In this document: positions 54,067 through 63,553 of the stretch, one piece after another
How positions within the stretch are numbered: the stretch's first letter is position 1
Layout of the letters: every line of letters begins with the position of its first letter
Source: Corynebacterium halotolerans YIM 70093 = DSM 44683
GTDB taxonomy: Bacteria > Actinomycetota > Actinomycetes > Mycobacteriales > Mycobacteriaceae
Direction: 5' to 3'
NCBI RefSeq assembly: GCF_000341345.1
Contig: NC_020303.1
Coordinates: 1-64,000 of the forward strand
Length of the DNA stretch: 64,000 bases
Notes under the pieces: generated by a model
Database searches by the model: none
Told to the model about the DNA's origin: nothing
Seen by the model: the letters and a program-made list of their open reading frames with translations, nothing else
Program-made: the position numbers and the translations under genes

Positions 54067-54650
54067 GGCTACCCGCGAAAGGGCACGGGTTGAGCTGCCA
54101 TATCTCGATAATTGCGGACGCCCGCCTGTCGTCCAACCGGCGAGGCAAGCGACATGCGACTGCTGGGAGGGGTGGGCGATTCTCCCCGGCTAAGGGTGCC
54201 TCACTTGATCTGCCGGAACAGATCCCTTGATCTTTCCCGGCAAGTTGTGCCCAGGGTGTCTCAGTTCTTAGGAACTGAGACACCTATGTCGTCCTTAGGG
54301 CGGTCGTGGAAACGGCTTCTGGATCTGACAGGATTCGAAGGCGATTTTCTTCACGAAATCTTCACAGTTTAACTCGTCAGCCCGTTCAGCCAGGGATATA
54401 CCCTCTGGGTACGGGCGGGCCGGCTGTGCGGTTCGTCTTTCGGGCCCCATTGAGCAAGCAGCAACCTATGGACCGTCACAGCAGCGCTCTTTTGAATACC
54501 CAACCGAAGAATCGGGAGAACAAAGGACAAGGACAAATCCGCTGAGTGCCAGGCCTGTTCTAGGCATCCTCCGACGGTACCTGCCGGTAATGGTGCGCCC
54601 TTGTCTAAAGGCTTTGTGGGGCCGTCCACTCGACTGAAGGAGAATCTGGC
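54067..54650. other. Intergenic region with dyad e
   Basis: No gene is supported here. The region holds the best-preserved 28-bp dyad (54256-54283). The promoter of the following DUF305 gene lies towards its right end. Confidence 0.45.
54256..54283. repeat. 28-bp dyad e, centre TA (best match)
   Basis: Left arm GTGTCTCAGTTCT, centre TA (54269-54270), right arm GGAACTGAGACAC. Twelve of 13 arm positions pair, and pairing extends one G-C further on each side. Its right arm is the consensus for the family of five. Confidence 0.75.
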
Positions 54651-55256
54651 GTGTCAATGAGACAAGAAGGTCATGACAAGACGAACGGGCACCACAGTGG
54701 TGGCCACAACTCACACGGTTCCAAGACGATGTACCTCCGGTTCGCTGCCATGATCCTCACCGGGATGGTGGTCATGTACTGGACTATGTTCGCTGGCTCC
54801 TGGGAGTGGAGCCACATCCGGTGGAGCGAGAGTCGCCTGTTCATGGCCCTGACCATGGGCGGCGCCATGGGTTTGGTCATGCTCGCCTGGATGCTCAACA
54901 TGTACAAGAACCCGAAAGCCAACATTACGATTGTCGTCGTCAGCGTCCTGCTGCTCGGAGGCGGGATCTTCCTGGACCGTAGCCAGGTCACTGTGGATGA
55001 CACCGACTTCATGCGGGCGATGATCCCGCACCACTCACTGGCCATCACTCGCTCTGAGCGGGCCGACATCGAGGACGTGAGGGTGTGCGAGCTCGCTGTG
55101 GAGATCAGCGAGGCTCAGCGCCGCGAGATCTTCGAGATGGACTGGCTGATCGAGGACATCCAGAAAAACGGCGTGGCTGACACACCTGAAGAGGCACAAG
55201 CCCGGCCAGTGCCTGACTACGAGGAACTCGCAGAGCGCCAGTGCCCCGCTGGCTGA
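54651..55256 (+). CDS. DUF305-domain membrane protein
   Basis: A 201-residue protein with a His-rich cytoplasmic-type N-terminus (GHDKTNGHHSGGHNSHG), three membrane helices (YLRFAAMILTGMVVMYW, LFMALTMGGAMGLVMLAWML, ITIVVVSVLLLGGGIFL) and one DUF305 repeat with the signature FMRAMIPHHSLAITRSERA. GTG 54651 (ATG 54657 is also possible) follows AAGGAG. The His-rich segment and MIPHH motif suggest metal, probably copper, binding at the membrane. It differs in architecture from the lipoprotein at 19.1 kb. Confidence 0.88.
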   Translation: MSMRQEGHDKTNGHHSGGHNSHGSKTMYLRFAAMILTGMVVMYWTMFAGSWEWSHIRWSESRLFMALTMGGAMGLVMLAWMLNMYKNPKANITIVVVSVLLLGGGIFLDRSQVTVDDTDFMRAMIPHHSLAITRSERADIEDVRVCELAVEISEAQRREIFEMDWLIEDIQKNGVADTPEEAQARPVPDYEELAERQCPAG

Positions 55257-55310
55257 TCCCCGCGTAAGACCGGTTAGCTGTCCACCCTCCCCCGGGATAG
55301 GTGCAGGATC

Positions 55311-55814
55311 CGGAAACGTGAACCCACCCCGCGTCCGCCCGGGAGCATGGTTGTCCGGTTCACCGTCAAGCCGCCGCGGTGAATCACGTCGAGCGCCGGC
55401 GGCGTGGATGTGAGCACGAGCGGTGGCGGAAGCGCCTGAGACATCCCATCCGCGTTTTCCCTGCGCATCGGCCTGGGACTGGAGTTTCGGCCTTGATCCG
55501 GGGCCGGGTACCCGATAGCTGCCAGGTGCGGAACAAGGCGTAGACTCGCCACCAGGGGCAGCCGATGCGGATGCCGTTGATCAGATCCCGAAGGGTGTAG
55601 CGCCGCGGTTGACCCTGCCGGGAAGGCGCAGGCAGCAGGGGTTCGAGTAGGACCCCCTGGGCGTCGGTGAGGTCGTGGCAGGTGTCAGCGTCTACGGTGG
55701 GGATAAGGCCTCCTGTGTCCGGCATTGTTTGTTCGCACCTTCCTCGCTACACCGGAGGCCGCCCTACTTTCCAGCCGCCACGCCGACCGCGCCCACGACT
55801 TTCGTAACAGGTCC
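55311..55814 (-). pseudogene. IS5-family element relic
   Basis: A degraded copy of the IS5-family element found intact at 58797-59803. It keeps the transposase start (MPDTGGLIPTVDADTCHDLT) with a normal ATG, then an internal deletion brings GIRIG next to CPWWRVYALFRTWQLSG. After a further deletion only GEPDNHAPGR-like sequence remains near 55340. One terminal repeat survives at about 55785-55814. Confidence 0.8.
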
Positions 55815-55916
55815 ACGTAGCTAGCAAGCAGGGACTCCCAGTTGTGCGCGTATCGCTTCCTGAATTTCTAGACACGCAGTTTCATCTCGGCGTCGGGATC
55901 CAAGTCAGCAGATGTC

Positions 55917-56585
55917 TCAGTCACCTCGTTGAACGCGAATATCTTCGAGGCCTGTCTCGGCGATGGTGACCTCATTATCGCCGACCTTGACCCGCAGTAC
56001 GCCCGCCACCGGGCTTCCGGGGACTGTCAGGTGCGCACCGGGCACTACTCCATGATCGGCCAGGTAACGCAGCAGTTGCGGGTCCCGGTCGTCAATCTGC
56101 TCGACCGTGGCAGACTCCCCCTCACCGATCGCGGCAAGGCTGACCCCCTCCACTTTCTCGACCCGCCCCTGGGCATCAGGGATGGGGTCTCCGTGCGGGT
56201 CACGGTCAGGATGTCCCAGATAGGCGTCGATACGCGCCAGGAACCGGTCCGAGACGGCGTGTTCGAGAAGCTCCGCATCCTCGTGCACCTCATCCCACGT
56301 GTAGTCGAGCGCCCGGACCAGAAAGGTCTCCAGCAGCCGGTGGCGCCGCACCATGGCCACCGCCAGCTCGCGTCCCTTTGGGGTTAGCATGACCCCGCGG
56401 TAAGGCTCCTGTTTGACCAGCCCCTTGTTGGCCAGACGGCGGATCGCCTCGGAGGCGGTCGTTGTCTTCTGTCCCACACGAGCGGCCAGTTCCCCGAGGG
56501 GGGCGGAACCACCGGAGTATTCGGTGACGGTCCAGATCGCCTTCAAATAGTCCTGGGATCGGTCGGGCAGGTCGCTTACGTGCAT
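55917..56585 (-). CDS. mntR: DtxR/MntR-family metal-dependent repressor
   Basis: A 222-residue DtxR-family repressor: winged helix (RSQDYLKAIWTVTEYSGGSAPLGELAARVGQKTTTASEAIRRL), dimerisation/metal domain with VRRHRLLETFLVRALDYTWDEVHEDAELLEHAVS providing the His/Glu ligands, and a C-terminal FeoA/SH3-like domain (about 150-222). It is divergent from the Mn transport genes and a palindrome lies in between, so it most likely represses them when Mn2+ is ample. A DtxR-type iron role is less likely given the MntH neighbour. Confidence 0.9.
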   Translation of the reverse strand: MHVSDLPDRSQDYLKAIWTVTEYSGGSAPLGELAARVGQKTTTASEAIRRLANKGLVKQEPYRGVMLTPKGRELAVAMVRRHRLLETFLVRALDYTWDEVHEDAELLEHAVSDRFLARIDAYLGHPDRDPHGDPIPDAQGRVEKVEGVSLAAIGEGESATVEQIDDRDPQLLRYLADHGVVPGAHLTVPGSPVAGVLRVKVGDNEVTIAETGLEDIRVQRGD

Positions 56586-56647
56586 GCTCCCCAGGTTATC
56601 GGACCCCGCCGGGGGTGGAACCCCGCTTGCCGAGCGGAAAGTTCATG

Positions 56648-56691
56648 GTTACGATTCTCGAAGATTCAATATGATGAACTTTAATGTTCAT
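56648..56691 (+). promoter_or_regulatory. Promoter with MntR-like operator
   Basis: TTACGA (56648-56653) and TATGAT (56670-56675), 16 bp apart, are good -35 and -10 boxes. The perfect dyad ATGAAC-TTTAAT-GTTCAT (56674-56691) overlaps the -10 and transcription start. A further GTTCAT half-site lies at 56641-56646. This fits repression by the divergently encoded MntR-like protein. Confidence 0.7.
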
Positions 56692-56711
56692 TTCTATCTA
56701 GGAGAGTTGAT

Positions 56712-57074
56712 GTGACCCGGAGACGACACCTGCTGACCGCCACCGCCCTGTTCCCGTTGGCTGCGCTGGCGCTGACCGGTTGCGCGGTAACTGACACCAC
56801 CGCCGTGGCCATGGGTGACGATGCCCTCTTCGAGGTGTACGCCACCACCGGTTACCTGGCCGACGCCGTCGCTCACCTCGCCCCCGAGGCTGAGGTGGCC
56901 ACCATGGTGGGCCCGGGCGGGAACCGGCAGCTGGCCGTCGGCGAGCTGCTCCCTGAGGAGCTGCTGATGGATTGGCCCGAGACCGATGATGAGGGCAACG
57001 CGCTATTTGATCCGCATGTCTGGAATAGCCCGGAGGCCTGGTCCCCGGTCGTCGGGCAAAACGATAATGGTTGA
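56712..57074 (+). pseudogene. Remnant of a Mn/Zn ABC-transporter binding lipoprotein (MntA/ZnuA type)
   Basis: A 120-codon frame from GTG 56712 with AGGAGAG upstream. The signal peptide and lipobox (ALTGC) and the start of the SBP fold (LFEVYATTGYLADAVAHLAPEAEV) are normal. The sequence then jumps from MVGPGG to NRQLAVGELLPEELL, missing the metal-ligand His stretch usually found after GPGGDPH. It keeps LFDPHVWNSPEAWSPVVGQ and stops at NDNG, about 170 residues short. It is an internally deleted, C-terminally truncated gene; its membrane and ATPase partners are absent. Confidence 0.8.
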
Positions 57075-57146
57075 CCGGGCAGCGCAGTAAAGCTAGACCG
57101 AACGAAGTTTTTGTAACGACTGTTTGACAAGGCGTGAGATAACGAG

Positions 57147-58385
57147 ATGAGTGCCGGAATCGCCGAGCCCAAAACCCGGGGCCGCAAGACCGCTTGGCTG
57201 CTTGGCCCTGCCTTGGTGGCGGGGGTGGCTTACCTTGATCCGGGCAATGTGGCGGTCAATATGTCAGCAGGAGCGCAGTTTGGGTACTTGCTGGTGTGGG
57301 TGATTGTTGCGGCCAATATGGCGGCGTGGCTGATCCAGTACATGTCCGCGAAGTTGGGCTTGGCCACGGGGTCGAGCATGGCTGAGCTCCTGGGGCAGCG
57401 CATCAAGAGCCGACCAGGTCGGGTCCTATACGGACTGCAGGCGCAGTTCGTGGCGATCGCCACTGATATTGCCGAGGTAATCGGCGGAGCGGTAGCCCTG
57501 TGGATCCTGTTCGACATTCCACTCGTGATGGGGGCGATCATCACGGGCTTGATCTCCACTATCTTGCTTCTGGTACAGGCTAGGCGGGACGCGAAGACCT
57601 TCGAGTTCGCGATCATCGGCCTGATGCTGGTCATCGTGGTCGGATTTTGTTACGGCCTGTTCCTGGCGCCGCCCGAACCCGGTGCTGTCCTTGAGGGGAT
57701 GATTCCCCGGTTCGATGGTACTCAGTCGGTGCTGCTTGCGGCGAGCATCTTGGGGGCGACGGTTATGCCGCATGCGATCTACGCCCACTCTTCACTTGCC
57801 CGTGACCGCTTCGGAATCGATAAGATCTATCCGTTGCCGCGGCTGATTCGAGCCACTCGAGTCGATGTCACGATCGCGCTCACGATCGCAGGATCCGTCA
57901 ACCTGGTGATGCTGCTCGTTGCTGCGACCGTTCTTCCCGGGGTATCGGGCACCGATACCCTTGAAGGTGCCCACGCCGCCATACAGAATGCGCTTGGAGT
58001 TACGGCCGGGTGGATGTTCGCGATCGCACTCCTGGCCTCCGGTCTCGCCTCGACAGCTGTCGGCGCTTATGCTGGGAGCGATATCATGGGCGGTCTCTTC
58101 CGCACCCGCCTGAAACTCATCACCCGGCGTCTGATCACCATCATCCCGTCCATCATCGTGCTCGCGATCGGTATCGACCCCACGTATGCCCTGGTGCTGA
58201 GTCAGGTGATCCTCTCCTTTGGGATTCCGTTCGCGCTCGTTCCTTTGGTGTGGCTGACCTCGCGAAAAAAGCTCATGGGATCCGCGGTAAATACCTGGTG
58301 GACAACGGCGATGGGCTGGCTCGTCACTGCCGGAATCATTGCACTCAACATTGCACTCATCGCGCTCGAAACAGGTGTCGTTTGA
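57147..58385 (+). CDS. mntH: NRAMP-family Mn2+/divalent metal transporter MntH
   Basis: A 412-residue NRAMP protein with 11 helices. The helix 1 motif DPGN (residues 31-34) and helix 6 motif MPH in GATVMPHAIYAHSSL form the metal-binding site; the helix 1 Asp and Asn and helix 6 Met and His are all present. It imports Mn2+ by proton symport. It starts at ATG 57147, 72 bp after the broken lipoprotein gene, and no separate promoter is evident, so it probably uses the MntR-regulated promoter at 56.65 kb. GC is somewhat lower than in the flanking genes, consistent with separate acquisition. Confidence 0.93.
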   Translation: MSAGIAEPKTRGRKTAWLLGPALVAGVAYLDPGNVAVNMSAGAQFGYLLVWVIVAANMAAWLIQYMSAKLGLATGSSMAELLGQRIKSRPGRVLYGLQAQFVAIATDIAEVIGGAVALWILFDIPLVMGAIITGLISTILLLVQARRDAKTFEFAIIGLMLVIVVGFCYGLFLAPPEPGAVLEGMIPRFDGTQSVLLAASILGATVMPHAIYAHSSLARDRFGIDKIYPLPRLIRATRVDVTIALTIAGSVNLVMLLVAATVLPGVSGTDTLEGAHAAIQNALGVTAGWMFAIALLASGLASTAVGAYAGSDIMGGLFRTRLKLITRRLITIIPSIIVLAIGIDPTYALVLSQVILSFGIPFALVPLVWLTSRKKLMGSAVNTWWTTAMGWLVTAGIIALNIALIALETGVV

Positions 58386-58485
58386 GCTCATATCGACTGC
58401 GCTTTTCATGTCTTTGCGTCCGGCAAGCAACGAATCGGAAGCGGAAGGTTGACGGTTTCCAGTCATCATTGCGACTCCTGACCAG

Positions 58486-58796
58486 ATGAGGGATTCAGAT
58501 GGTGCGCTGGGCGTGGAACAAGTCACCGGTGGGGTGGAGCGTCGCTGCTTCGAGCTGATCTGGCAAGGGTTGAGCGGCTTGGCATCCGCAGTCGAGGTTG
58601 GAGTGCCGCTCAGTTGCGGGTCGGTGTGGTTCGTCGACGCTGGCAGCGGGAGGTTGATCGACACTTTGATTAGCGGTAGATAGTTGTCGCAGGATGATCG
58701 AATAGAGATCGCCGATGGGCTCGACGCTGGCGAGCCGGTGAAGCAGATCGCCGCGCGTATCGGGAACAGCTACCAGAGCGTGGGGGGTGTCCACTA
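58486..58796 (+). pseudogene. IS30-family transposase relic
   Basis: A plus-strand fragment reading QGLSGLASAVEVGVPLS and ending RLIDTLISGR, then an in-frame TAG, then LSQDDRIEIADGLDAGEPVK and QIAARIGNSYQS, the HTH start of IS30-type transposases. The sequence is cut at 58796 by the IS5-family insertion. No further IS30 sequence is seen to the right. Confidence 0.6.
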
Positions 58797-59803
58797 GGAC
58801 GTGTTGCGAAAATCGTGGGCGCGGGGTCGGCGTGAGGGGTGGAAATGAGGGCGGCCTCCGGTGTAGCGAGGAAGGTGCGAACTCACCACGCCGGACACAG
58901 GAGGCCTTATCCCCACCGTAGACGCCCACACCCGTCACGATCTCACCGACGCCCAATGGAATCTGCTGAAACCGTTGCTACCAGCCCCTTCCCGGTGCGG
59001 CCGGCCTCGGCGCTACGGCCTGCGGGATCTGATCAACGGCATCAAACACCGCATCCGGACCGGCGTTCCCTGGCGGGATGTGCCTGACTGCTACGGGCCC
59101 TGGTGGCGGGTCTACGCCCTGTTCCGTACCTGGCAACTATCCGGTATCTGGTCGCGTATCGAGGCCGAACTCCAGTCCTGGGCCGATGGCCAGGGACACC
59201 TCGGATGGGACATCTCCGTCGACTCCACCACCGCCCGGGCGCATATCCACGCCGCCGGGGCACGGCGAGATTCCTCTGAGCGCCTCGACGGTGAACCGGA
59301 CAACCATGCCCTCGGCCGGTCGAGGGGCGGGTTCTCCACCAAGATTCATCTCGCCTGTGACCAGCACCTACAAGCAGTGTCATTCACGGTGACCGCCGGA
59401 CAGGCCGGCGATGCCCCGCAGCTGACCGAAGTCCTCGACCGGATCCAGGTGGCCCGCCCCGGGCCCGGTCGACCCCGCAGCCGGCCCAATCGGGTACTGG
59501 CGGACAAGGCCTACTCCTCACAGGCAAACCGGTCCTATCTGCGGTGCCGAAACATCACGACCACGATCCCGGTCAAAAAGGACCAGGCCGCCAATCGAAA
59601 GGCCAAAGGATCCGCCGGTGGACGGCCACCGACCTTCGACTCTGAGGCGTATAAGGGCCGTAACGTCGTCGAACGCTGCTTCAACGCCCTCAAACACAAC
59701 CGGGCGGTGGCCACCCGCTACGACAAACTCGCCGTCCGGTTCCAGGCAGTCGTCCAGATTGCGAACATCGACCGCTGGCTCAAACGACTTTCGTAACACG
59801 TCC
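58797..59803 (+). mobile_element. IS5-family insertion sequence
   Basis: A 1007-bp element with imperfect terminal repeats (left GGACGTGTTGCGAAAATCG; right end inverted GGACGTGTTACGAAAGTCG) and a TA duplication (58795-58796 and 59804-59805). It carries one transposase frame and is inserted in the IS30 relic. A decayed relative lies at 55311-55814. Confidence 0.88.
58888..59796 (+). CDS. IS5-family DDE transposase with ACG in place of ATG
   Basis: An intact 302-codon frame: LIPTVDAHTRHDLTDAQWNL, then DLINGIKHRIRTGVPWRDVP, and catalytic DDE residues in SVDSTTARAH, VLADKAYSSQANR and NVVERCFNALKH. By comparison with the relic at 55.7 kb, translation should start at position 58888, but that codon is ACG here instead of ATG. 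The next usable start in frame is TTG 58975, which would drop 29 residues including part of the N-terminal domain. Activity is therefore doubtful although the rest is intact. Confidence 0.82.
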   Translation, partial: TPDTGGLIPTVDAHTRHDLTDAQWNLLKPLLPAPSRCGRPRRYGLRDLINGIKHRIRTGVPWRDVPDCYGPWWRVYALFRTWQLSGIWSRIEAELQSWADGQGHLGWDISVDSTTARAHIHAAGARRDSSERLDGEPDNHALGRSRGGFSTKIHLACDQHLQAVSFTVTAGQAGDAPQLTEVLDRIQVARPGPGRPRSRPNRVLADKAYSSQANRSYLRCRNITTTIPVKKDQAANRKAKGSAGGRPPTFDSEAYKGRNVVERCFNALKHNRAVATRYDKLAVRFQAVVQIANIDRWLKRLS

Positions 59804-59837
59804 TAAACGGGGGTCAGGCCCATGTGTTCCAGGATAG

Positions 59838-59907
59838 GGCTGAACATGCCCGCCAGTTTCTCGGCGCACATGGCCGGCCACCTCATCTTGTCGCTGGTTG
59901 TTCCTGC
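59838..59907 (+). pseudogene. Short CopD-CtaG relic
   Basis: About 70 bp encode LNMPASFSAHMAGHLILSLV, nearly the same as LNMAATFSAHMVGHIILSLV in the intact CopD-CtaG protein (DNA at about 40302-40375). Flanking sequence is unrelated. It is the remnant of another copD/ctaG gene beside the copA locus. Confidence 0.75.
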
Positions 59908-59982
59908 GACGTGGGGCACGTTCCTCTGTGGTGAGCGGCGGTGGCGAGTGAGTTCGTTCGCCCGGTTCGGTTGCCGTTGTGG

Positions 59983-60327
59983 TTAGGAGCGGGCGAAGCG
60001 GGCGATGGCGTCGGTGACTTCCTGGAACTTCGCATCCGCCTCCTCGCCTCCCAGCTGGGCGGCGTCGCGCACACAATGCTTCATGTGGTCATCCAGCAGG
60101 CCTAGGGCAACGTTGCGCAGCGCGGAGTTGACCGCGGAGACCTGGGTGAGGATGTCGATGCAGTACTGCTCCTCGTCGACCATGCGGTGAAGACCCCGGA
60201 CCTGGCCCTCGATGCGCTTGAGGCGGGCGAGGTAGCGGTCCTTGTCGTTGATATAACCGTGGGTGGGGTAGCAGGTGCCTGACGCATCGTCGGCGGGAAC
60301 GGTCTGATCAGGGGTGAGGGCATCCAT
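59983..60327 (-). CDS. csoR: CsoR copper-sensing repressor
   Basis: A 114-residue CsoR protein with the full C-H-C copper site (Cys56 in EEQYCIDIL, His81 and Cys85 in DDHMKHCVRDA) and the conserved helical core RYLARLKRIEGQVRGLHRMV. It represses copper genes and releases DNA when Cu(I) binds. ATG 60327 has AAGGAG upstream. It follows the YHS/copA genes on the same strand, but a strong hairpin separates them, so it probably has its own promoter in 60328-60415. Confidence 0.93.
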   Translation of the reverse strand: MDALTPDQTVPADDASGTCYPTHGYINDKDRYLARLKRIEGQVRGLHRMVDEEQYCIDILTQVSAVNSALRNVALGLLDDHMKHCVRDAAQLGGEEADAKFQEVTDAIARFARS

Positions 60328-60415
60328 GATGGTCTCCTTGCTAAAAGGGGTGGGCCGGTACGTCCTGGGTCAGTGCGCAGTTCGATCAGGAGGACAGGCC
60401 CGAGGGTGTGGAACA

Positions 60416-60445
60416 GGGCGTGGTGACCTGGCGGCCACCACGCCC
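60416..60445 (-). terminator. Hairpin after the YHS/copA genes
   Basis: GGGCGTGGTG (60416-60425) pairs perfectly with CACCACGCCC (60436-60445) over a 10-nt loop, 34 bp past the YHS gene stop. Confidence 0.65.
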
Positions 60446-60478
60446 CATGACGTTATCCTGCTGGATGGTCGGCAGATA

Positions 60479-60751
60479 TCAGCCTGCGTGGGCGTACTGG
60501 GCGGGGTTGGCGTCAAACTTCGGGCCGCAGCCGGGGCAGCAGAGCCAGTAACGCTGGCCCTCGTAGTCACGGTAGAGGCCCTTGGCTTCTGCCTCGGCCT
60601 TGATGACCGGGGTGCCGGCCATGACGGGGCATTCGGCCGTCTCGCCGATGGTGCCCTCGGCGTTTGCCGGGGTAGAGGTGAGGGTCAGGGACTCCGGAGC
60701 GGAGGTCTGGGTGTTGTCGGAGTGGCCGCAGCCGCAAGAGGGGTTAGACAT
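60479..60751 (-). CDS. YHS-domain metal-binding protein
   Basis: A 90-residue cytoplasmic protein with a Cys-rich N-terminus (MSNPSCGCGHSD) and a YHS/TRASH-like zinc-ribbon domain (ECPVMAGTPVIKAEAEAKG, then RYWLCCPGCGPKFDANPAQY). Six to seven cysteines suggest Cu(I) or Zn binding, as a chaperone or buffer. It lies 36 bp downstream of copA in the same direction and is almost certainly co-transcribed. YHS domains are found fused to or beside Cu ATPases in many bacteria. Confidence 0.85.
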   Translation of the reverse strand: MSNPSCGCGHSDNTQTSAPESLTLTSTPANAEGTIGETAECPVMAGTPVIKAEAEAKGLYRDYEGQRYWLCCPGCGPKFDANPAQYAHAG

Positions 60752-60787
60752 GGGGTGGGTGTCCTTATCGGTAGAAGGGGATGGGGG

Positions 60788-63145
<2,358 letters not shown>

Positions 63146-63230
63146 CAGTTATCAGTCCTCATTGAGAGCACATCGGTGTTTATTGTCTGGATTAGGCAGC
63201 ATTCCCCGCCGCCCACTACCGCTAAACCTG

Positions 63231-63248
63231 TACCCCCTACCGGTATGG
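63231..63248 (-). promoter_or_regulatory. CsoR-like operator upstream of copA
   Basis: TACCCCCTACCGGTATGG (63231-63248) has the C-tract/G-tract dyad form of CsoR sites and resembles the site before copZ. It lies about 85 bp before the copA start in the copZ-copA spacer. The rest of 63146-63343 has no gene but contains a GC-rich imperfect hairpin (about 63288-63332) that may terminate or attenuate copZ transcripts. Confidence 0.6.
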
Positions 63249-63343
63249 AACAAGGGCGGGTGTCCCTTGCGGGGTCGCGAATGGAGAAAGGGCCCGATCC
63301 CGCTGCCACACAATGCGGGGGGACGGGCCTTATGGGGGAGCGC

Positions 63344-63553
63344 TTAGGGTTTGACGGCGTAGCCGGCTTCCTTGACGGCGGCGGCGACATCCTCGTCGGT
63401 GAAGTCCTCCCCGGTAACCTCCATGCGGCCGTTGTCGACGGTAGCTTCCACAGAGTTCACGCCGGCGACCTCGCCGACCTCCTCCTCGACGGAGGCCTTG
63501 CAGTGGCCGCAGGTCATGCCTTCGACCATGTAGTTCTTGGTGACGGTTGCCAT
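63344..63553 (-). CDS. copZ: Copper chaperone CopZ
   Basis: A 69-residue HMA protein (VTKNYMVEGMTCGHCKASV, Cys15 and Cys18) with the complete beta-alpha-beta-beta-alpha-beta pattern, ending VAAAVKEAGYAVKP. It passes Cu(I) to CopA and CsoR. First gene of the copZ-copA-YHS series, downstream of the strongest CsoR-like site. Confidence 0.95.
   Translation of the reverse strand: MATVTKNYMVEGMTCGHCKASVEEEVGEVAGVNSVEATVDNGRMEVTGEDFTDEDVAAAVKEAGYAVKP

Noticed and set aside
13512..54283. The five 28-bp dyads as ordinary intrinsic terminators
   Set aside because: Loops would be only 2 nt, no U-tract follows, and separate, better terminators already follow nearby genes (19857-19894, 54038-54066).
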